From NCBI GenBank assembly GCA_946545105.1, contig CAMNMY010000081.1, positions 1-5,025 of the forward strand: a DNA stretch of 5,025 nt, in the 5' to 3' direction. This stretch comes from an uncultured Clostridia bacterium (GTDB lineage: Bacteria; Bacillota_A; Clostridia; Christensenellales; UBA3700). The notes under the pieces were generated by a model. It saw nothing but the letters and a program-made list of their open reading frames with translations, did not search any database and was not told where the DNA came from. This document shows positions 1 to 5,025 of this stretch, piece after piece. Each line of letters opens with the position of its first letter. Position 1 is the first letter of the stretch. The position numbers and the translations under genes were made by a program.

Positions 1-1228
<1,228 letters not shown>

Positions 1229-1237
1229 ATATTTTAC

Positions 1238-1266
1238 TTGTCAAAATTATGTAAATAATATATTAT
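1238..1266 (+). promoter_or_regulatory. Predicted housekeeping promoter of yajC
   Basis: TTGTCA at 1238-1243 and TATTAT at 1261-1266 each match the sigma-A -35 and -10 consensus at 5 of 6 positions and are separated by the ideal 17 bases. Transcription would start near 1273, about 28 bases before the yajC ATG and just upstream of its AAGGAG ribosome site (1285-1290). In AT-rich DNA a TATTAT match is cheap; the near-consensus -35 at exact spacing is what supports the call. Confidence 0.55.
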
Positions 1267-1300
1267 TGTCATTGAAAAATTAAAAAGGAGAACTTAATTT

Positions 1301-1744
1301 ATGAACATTCTATATATCGCAGGAATCGAGTCACAAAGCATTATAATGTTAGCCGTACTAGGTGTTTTAATGGTATTAATGCTAGTTATGTCAATCGTTC
1401 CACAAAAGAAGAGACAAAAAGAAGCTCAAAAGATGATGGAATCATTATCTGCAGGCACAAAAGTTAAGACAATCGGTGGATTCATCGGTGAAATCAAATC
1501 AATCGACGGAGCTACAATCGTTATCGATTTAAGCCCAAATTGTGATGGTTCAAATCTTTGCGTATTAGACAAGAGCGCTATCTACACAGTTATGCAAGTT
1601 GGCGCAAATGGTCAAGTACAAGAAGCTAAGCAAGAACCAGCTAAGGCTTTAGATGATATCGAAGACGAAAAGGCTAAAGAAGCTGCTAAGCCAGCTGAAG
1701 AAGCTAAAGCAGAAGAAAAAGCAAAGGATGAAAAGATTTTCTAA
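1301..1744 (+). CDS. yajC: YajC, Sec translocon accessory membrane subunit
   Basis: YajC is a small single-span membrane protein that associates with SecD and SecF and assists SecYEG-dependent protein export. The 147-residue product has a short N-terminus, one hydrophobic helix at about residues 12-33, then the basic PQKKRQKEAQKM stretch (34-45), which places the C-terminal domain in the cytoplasm. The family core follows: LSAGTKVKTIGGFIGEI (49-65) and KSAIYTVM (91-98). After about residue 105 comes a low-complexity Ala/Glu/Lys tail (AKEAAKPAEEAKAEEKAKDEK), which makes the protein longer than the roughly 100-residue typical form. Two cysteines, Cys81 and Cys87, lie in the loop before the final core strand. 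The ATG has a good AAGGAG 10 bases upstream. The gene has its own predicted promoter and is followed by an intrinsic terminator. Its central part uses ATC for isoleucine more than tgt does, which fits higher expression. Confidence 0.93.
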   Translation: MNILYIAGIESQSIIMLAVLGVLMVLMLVMSIVPQKKRQKEAQKMMESLSAGTKVKTIGGFIGEIKSIDGATIVIDLSPNCDGSNLCVLDKSAIYTVMQVGANGQVQEAKQEPAKALDDIEDEKAKEAAKPAEEAKAEEKAKDEKIF

Positions 1745-1767
1745 TTTTTGATAATTCTTGAGTTTTA

Positions 1768-1799
1768 AAGTGTCATCGTTAAGGTGGCACTTATTTTTT
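1768..1799 (+). terminator. Intrinsic terminator after yajC
   Basis: AAGTGTCATC (1768-1777) pairs with GGTGGCACTT (1783-1792) over 10 base pairs, two of them G-U, around the 5-base loop GTTAA. An A and then six T's follow (1794-1799). The hairpin starts 24 bases after the yajC stop. It should end the transcript covering yajC and separate it from scfA, although partial read-through cannot be excluded. Confidence 0.83.
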
Positions 1800-1812
1800 G
1801 CGTTTTAAATAC

Positions 1813-1841
1813 TTGAATTACTTATAAAATTATATTATTAT
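1813..1841 (+). promoter_or_regulatory. Predicted promoter of scfAB
   Basis: TTGAAT (1813-1818, 4 of 6 consensus positions) and TATTAT (1836-1841, 5 of 6) are separated by 17 bases. They lie just after the yajC terminator, so scfA needs a promoter about here unless it depends on read-through. The predicted start near 1848-1850 leaves a short leader containing the GGAGG at 1860-1864. The surroundings are almost pure A+T, so the exact boxes are uncertain. Confidence 0.45.
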
Positions 1842-1870
1842 AAATATGTTGAAAAATTCGGAGGTTTTAT

Positions 1871-2044
1871 ATGAAACACATTAATTCAATCGTTAAGAAC
1901 GGAATGAGAAAAGAAGGAAACATTGGATGTGGCGAATGCCAATCATCTTGTCAATCAGCTTGCAAAACATCTTGCACAGTTGGAAATCAATCTTGTGAAC
2001 ACAAGGGTGAAAAGCCAAATACAGTTAAAAAGCCTTTAATCTAG
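1871..2044 (+). CDS. scfA: SCIFF ranthipeptide precursor (six-cysteine RiPP)
   Basis: This 57-residue peptide belongs to the SCIFF family (six cysteines in forty-five residues). It is the substrate of a partner radical SAM enzyme that forms thioether links; such products are now classed as ranthipeptides. The leader is about residues 1-19 and begins MKHI, as in other members. The core holds exactly six cysteines (20, 23, 27, 31, 35, 42) in CGECQSSCQSACKTSC and TVGNQSCE. In the characterised CteA peptide the proven link joins Cys32 to Thr37; by alignment this is Cys31 to Thr36 here. A 15-residue tail, EHKGEKPNTVKKPLI, follows the last cysteine and makes this copy longer than the roughly 45-residue standard. 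The ATG has a strong GGAGG 6 bases upstream. The maturase gene begins 19 bases after the stop. The biological role of SCIFF peptides is largely open; quorum-sensing-like roles have been proposed in some clostridia. Confidence 0.95.
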   Translation: MKHINSIVKNGMRKEGNIGCGECQSSCQSACKTSCTVGNQSCEHKGEKPNTVKKPLI

Positions 2045-2063
2045 TATTTATATTTTTTGAATA

Positions 2064-3425
2064 ATGACCCATAGTTTTAGCTTTACTTACCACAATAGAG
2101 CTTATTATTTCATGTGGGATAGCGAAAGTGGCAGTTTACATAATGTAGATTTTGTCACTTTTTTAATTGCTAAAGATAGATTCGAACACGATTTAGACGA
2201 GGATCAATTAAAAGCATTAAAATCCATTGATGAAAAAGAAGTAAAAGAGATTAACGAAGAATTAGACGAACTTGTAAAAGAGGGCGTCTTAGATTCTCCA
2301 TGCACATGCACGCAAGATTGCAAAAAGATTGGCGAAATTAAGGCTTTATGTCTTCATATCTGTCATGATTGTAATCTAAAGTGTAGATATTGCTTTGCAG
2401 ATGAAGGAACTTACCATACAAGATCAAGAGCACATATGACTTTTGAAGTTGGTAAAAACGCAATTGACTTTTTAATTCAACATTCAGGAAAGAGACACAA
2501 TCTAGAAGTAGACTTCTTTGGTGGCGAGCCATTGATGAACTTTGAAGTTGTAAAACAAATAGTTGAATATGCAAGATCTATTGAAAACAAATTCAATAAG
2601 AAGTTCTCATTTACAATGACAACAAACTGCATCCTATTATCTGATGATAAGATAGAGTGGTTGAACAAAGAAATGCACAACGTAGTTCTATCTATCGACG
2701 GAAGAAAAGAAGTTAACGATGCAGTAAGAAAGACAATCTCTGGAAAGAGCGCATTTGATGTTGTTTTAAACAACGCCCTAAAAATGAAGAAAGCTCGTGG
2801 AGATAAATTATATTATGTACGTGGTACATACACAGCAAAGAATTTAGATTTCTGTAAAGACGTAGAATTTTTGAACGATGCCGGCTTTGATCAAATATCT
2901 ATGGAGCCAGTTGTTACAGATATTCCTGATTTAAAGATAACAAAGGAAATGTTGCCAACTATTCTTAAAGAATATGAACATTTAGCAGAAGTGTATATCG
3001 ATAGAAGAAAAACAGACAAATGGTTTAATTTCTTCCACTATATGATAGATATTGAATCTGGCCCATGTGTTGTTAAGAGATTGACAGGGTGTGGTGCAGG
3101 ATGTGAATACTTGGCAGTAACTCCAACTGGAGATATTTTCCCATGTCATCAATTTGCAGAAAATAAAGATTACTATATGGGTAATGTTTTCGATAAAGAA
3201 ATTAATATGGAAATTTCTAAGAAATTTGCTCAAAACATAGTAACAAAGAAACCTGCTTGCGATAAGTGTCCAGCAAAGTATTATTGCTCTGGCGGATGCA
3301 CAGCAAACAACATTAATTATGCTGGCGATATGCAAACTCCATACGAAATTACATGCGAATTGGAGAGAAAGAGAATGGACTTATCTTTGGCTATAAAAGC
3401 CATTGAGGGCGCAGCGCAAGAATAA
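2064..3425 (+). CDS. scfB: SCIFF peptide radical SAM maturase (SPASM domain)
   Basis: This 453-residue enzyme should install thioether cross-links in ScfA, using S-adenosylmethionine and three iron-sulfur clusters. Residues 1 to about 80 resemble the strand-rich, then helical, RiPP-recognition domain (RRE) that binds the peptide leader. The radical SAM cluster motif is CNLKCRYC (Cys103, 107, 110), and FFGGEP (151-156) is the SAM-binding GGE motif. The C-terminal SPASM region is complete: Cys343-X12-Gly-X4-Cys361, then Cys399-X2-Cys402-X5-Cys408-X3-Cys412, and Cys431; Cys335 and Cys347 may also take part. Extra cysteines at 80, 82, 86 and 100 lie before the radical SAM motif. The ATG at 2064 is the first possible start, because an in-frame TGA lies at 2058-2060, but no Shine-Dalgarno sequence precedes it. 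The pair matches the characterised CteA/CteB system of Clostridium thermocellum. Confidence 0.95.
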   Translation: MTHSFSFTYHNRAYYFMWDSESGSLHNVDFVTFLIAKDRFEHDLDEDQLKALKSIDEKEVKEINEELDELVKEGVLDSPCTCTQDCKKIGEIKALCLHICHDCNLKCRYCFADEGTYHTRSRAHMTFEVGKNAIDFLIQHSGKRHNLEVDFFGGEPLMNFEVVKQIVEYARSIENKFNKKFSFTMTTNCILLSDDKIEWLNKEMHNVVLSIDGRKEVNDAVRKTISGKSAFDVVLNNALKMKKARGDKLYYVRGTYTAKNLDFCKDVEFLNDAGFDQISMEPVVTDIPDLKITKEMLPTILKEYEHLAEVYIDRRKTDKWFNFFHYMIDIESGPCVVKRLTGCGAGCEYLAVTPTGDIFPCHQFAENKDYYMGNVFDKEINMEISKKFAQNIVTKKPACDKCPAKYYCSGGCTANNINYAGDMQTPYEITCELERKRMDLSLAIKAIEGAAQE

Positions 3426-3440
3426 ATAAAAATAATATTA

Positions 3441-3469
3441 TTGACTTTGATAAAGTCTATAAATATAAT
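3441..3469 (+). promoter_or_regulatory. Predicted strong promoter of secDF
   Basis: TTGACT (3441-3446, 5 of 6) and TATAAT (3464-3469, a perfect -10) are separated by exactly 17 bases, the best sigma-A match in the window. Transcription would start around 3476, leaving a leader of about 40 bases before secD. The promoter begins 15 bases after the scfB stop. It implies that secD and secF do not rely on the scfAB transcript, although no clear terminator separates the two. Confidence 0.7.
3443..3457. repeat. Perfect inverted repeat overlapping the secD promoter
   Basis: GACTTT (3443-3448) and AAAGTC (3452-3457) form a perfect 6-base inverted repeat around GAT. The left arm covers the last four bases of the predicted -35 box and the right arm lies in the spacer. 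It could be a small operator, or a weak hairpin at the end of the scfB transcript. No T-run follows directly, so a terminator is the poorer reading. A chance match is possible. Confidence 0.4.
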
Positions 3470-3503
3470 TATATTATTATAATATTTTAGTTTAGTGAAA
3501 TTT

Positions 3504-3508
3504 GGAGG
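3504..3508 (+). promoter_or_regulatory. Ribosome binding site fixing the GTG start of secD
   Basis: GGAGG lies 9 bases before the GTG at 3518. Between the upstream in-frame TAG (3488-3490) and this GTG there is no other ATG, GTG or TTG in frame, and the next in-frame ATG is codon 71, inside the conserved protein. The GTG is therefore the start. Confidence 0.85.
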
Positions 3509-3517
3509 CAAAAAAAG

Positions 3518-4897
3518 GTGAAAAAGTACAAATCAATAACGATTTTGTCTATCCTAGGTATACTACTAATTTTAGGAACTGTATTTGCATTTGTTTCTTT
3601 GACTGATGGTCAATTAGGAAAATACAACTACAATGCATTCCCAAAGAAAATTAGTCTAGGCCTTGACCTTAGTGGTGGTGTATATGCCGTTTATGACATT
3701 GACCAAGATTCTGACTCTTACAAGCAAATGAAAGAGGATGGAACTATTGCAGAAGCCATCGAAGGAACAAGAGCAGCTTTGGAATCTTTACTATTTGGTA
3801 AAGGATATACAGAAGCTCAAGTATCAGTTAGTGGGGAAACAATTCGTGTAGAAATCCCAGACGTTGACGATCCAGAAAAAGTTTTTGAATTAATCGGTGA
3901 TCCAGCAGACCTTGAATTTAAGGAATATGTTGATGGAACAAACGATAAGTCTTTAAACGATTCAACTGGTTCAGTTAAATTATCTAGCAAGTTAACAGGT
4001 AACGACGTAGCTAAGGCTGGCGTTCAATACGATTCAGAAAATAGCTATTATGTTGTAGCTTTGGAATTCACAGCAGATGGTGCAAAGAAGTTCTCAACAG
4101 CAACAACAGCATTGACAGGAAAGCAATTAGCAATCTATATCAATGATTCTTTAGTTATTGCTCCAACAGTTAACGAAGCTATTACAACAGGTAGATGTTC
4201 TATTTCTGGTAATTATACATACGACGATGCTTATGCATTAGCAGTAAAGATTACAGCTGGTTCATTCCCATTAAGATTAAAAATGTCTCAATGTAGCACA
4301 ATTTCAGCTACATTAGGTGTAAATGCTATTAAAGCCGGTGTTATCGCTGGTATTGCTGGTATTATCCTAATCATGGCTTATCTATGTGTTCTATATAGAT
4401 TACTAGGTGTTGGTGCAAGTATCGCTCTATGGTGGTACACATTAACATTCTTATTCTTCTTAGCTGTATTCCCATGGGTACAATTAACTTTATCTGGTAT
4501 CGCAGGTGTCCTACTAGCTATCGGTATGGCGGTAGATGCTAACGTTATTATATTCGAACGTATCAAGGAAGAATACGAGACGGGTAAGACGATTAGAACA
4601 GCAACATCAACTGGTTTCAGAAGATCACTTGGTGCTATTATCGACGGTAATATTACTACTATTATCGGTGCTGTAGTACTTATCGTTTTAGGTACATCAG
4701 CTCTAAAGAGTTTCGGTATTACATTGTTAATCGGTATTATTATATCTTTGATTTCATCTCTTCTAATGACAAGATTAACAACAGCTTGTATCATGTCATT
4801 CACAAGAGAATCAAATGCAGCTCTATATAATTTATATAGAGATGAAGACACTGCAAGAGTAGCAGTTGAAGAAAGTGAAGAAAAGGAGGGAGTTTAG
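3518..4897 (+). CDS. secD: SecD, protein translocase subunit
   Basis: SecD works with SecF in the cytoplasmic membrane and uses the proton-motive force to pull exported proteins out of SecYEG; it belongs to the RND superfamily. The 459-residue product shows the expected plan: one membrane helix at about 7-27, a large extracytoplasmic domain (about 30-265) opening with LGLDLSGGVY (47-56), then five helices at about 270-292, 296-316, 322-346, 376-392 and 398-418. The signature GMAVDANVIIFERIKEE (336-352) contains Asp340, the conserved membrane aspartate tied to proton coupling. The usual LGLDLRGG motif has Ser in place of Arg. It is shorter than E. coli SecD (615 residues), as is common in Firmicutes where SecD and SecF are separate. 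It ends in an acidic tail, VEESEEKEGV. Translation starts at GTG. The stop lies 3 bases before secF, with the secF ribosome site inside the secD end, so the two are coupled. Confidence 0.97.
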   Translation: MKKYKSITILSILGILLILGTVFAFVSLTDGQLGKYNYNAFPKKISLGLDLSGGVYAVYDIDQDSDSYKQMKEDGTIAEAIEGTRAALESLLFGKGYTEAQVSVSGETIRVEIPDVDDPEKVFELIGDPADLEFKEYVDGTNDKSLNDSTGSVKLSSKLTGNDVAKAGVQYDSENSYYVVALEFTADGAKKFSTATTALTGKQLAIYINDSLVIAPTVNEAITTGRCSISGNYTYDDAYALAVKITAGSFPLRLKMSQCSTISATLGVNAIKAGVIAGIAGIILIMAYLCVLYRLLGVGASIALWWYTLTFLFFLAVFPWVQLTLSGIAGVLLAIGMAVDANVIIFERIKEEYETGKTIRTATSTGFRRSLGAIIDGNITTIIGAVVLIVLGTSALKSFGITLLIGIIISLISSLLMTRLTTACIMSFTRESNAALYNLYRDEDTARVAVEESEEKEGV

Positions 4898-4900
4898 TAT

Positions 4901-5025
4901 ATGAAAAAATTTAGAATAGAAAACTTAATTAAATTCCCAATCGCAAAGAATGGTAAATTCTGGATTATTGCTCCACTTGTAATTATTGTTCTTGCAGGTA
5001 TTATGTTTGGTATCTATGCTGGCGT
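4901..5025 (+). CDS. secF: SecF N-terminal fragment, protein translocase subunit
   Basis: Only the first 41 codons are in the window, and the frame is open to the edge. The product starts with a short basic stretch (MKKFRIENLIKFP), followed by a hydrophobic helix at about residues 19-38, as expected for the first membrane segment of SecF. AAGGAGGG at 4883-4890, inside the end of secD, is its ribosome site, 10 bases before the ATG. The identity comes mainly from its position directly after secD; the visible part lacks the diagnostic SecF motifs, so homology alone would be weak. Confidence 0.85.
   Translation, partial: MKKFRIENLIKFPIAKNGKFWIIAPLVIIVLAGIMFGIYAG

Noticed and set aside
1229..1300. 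Small RNA or riboswitch between tgt and yajC
   Set aside because: The 72 bases are A+T-rich with no stable hairpin; a promoter and a ribosome site account for them.
1625..1735. DNA repeat in the 3' part of yajC (recurring GCTAAG/GAAGAA units)
   Set aside because: The repetition follows from Ala, Lys and Glu codons in a low-complexity protein tail; there is no fixed repeat unit at the DNA level.
2029..2057. Attenuator hairpin between scfA and scfB (T-run at 2052-2057)
   Set aside because: The only pairing seen is a 5-base-pair all-A/T stem (TTAAA/TTTAA) separated from the T-run, too weak to support termination.
3443..3475. Intrinsic terminator after scfB
   Set aside because: The stem has only 6 base pairs, mostly A-T, and the following bases are mixed A/T without a T-run; the promoter reading of the same bases is stronger.
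2338..3511. Several minus-strand open frames of 64-117 codons opposite scfB and the scfB-secD gap
   Set aside because: They lie opposite a clearly conserved gene, lack plausible ribosome sites and show no recognisable protein motif; they are by-products of AT-rich coding on the other strand.
4378..4851. Minus-strand 157-codon frame opposite secD
   Set aside because: It mirrors the conserved SecD membrane segments, which explains its hydrophobic composition; there is no independent evidence for a gene.

Overview
The window reads as a low-GC Gram-positive anaerobe of the class Clostridia. The evidence is the strongly AT-biased coding and intergenic sequence, AGA as the main arginine codon, and purine-rich Shine-Dalgarno sites. 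The gene order is also typical of many Clostridia: queuosine genes, yajC, a SCIFF peptide with its radical SAM maturase, then separate secD and secF. The sequence does not allow a genus to be named.

Layout, all on the + strand and densely packed: the 3' end of queA (1-72); tgt, complete (80-1228); yajC (1301-1744) with a recognisable promoter in front and a good intrinsic terminator behind (1768-1799); scfA, a 57-residue six-cysteine RiPP precursor (1871-2044); scfB, its radical SAM/SPASM maturase (2064-3425); secD (3518-4897) behind a near-consensus promoter and with a GTG start; and the 5' end of secF (4901 to the window edge). No gap between genes exceeds 126 bases, and I see no mobile element, tRNA, rRNA, CRISPR array or broken gene.

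Three functions lie side by side. QueA and Tgt act in queuosine modification of tRNA. YajC, SecD and SecF are the accessory subunits that assist the SecYEG protein-export channel. Between the two halves of the Sec set sits a two-gene ranthipeptide (SCIFF) system: ScfA is the substrate, and ScfB should bind its leader through an N-terminal RiPP-recognition domain and install Cys-to-Thr thioether bonds. The terminator after yajC and the separate promoters before scfA and secD suggest that this pair is its own transcription unit.

The system is a known family, not a new one. This copy has local peculiarities worth checking: a 15-residue lysine-rich tail on the precursor, no Shine-Dalgarno site in front of the maturase, extra cysteines in the maturase before its radical SAM motif, and a perfect inverted repeat overlapping the secD promoter.
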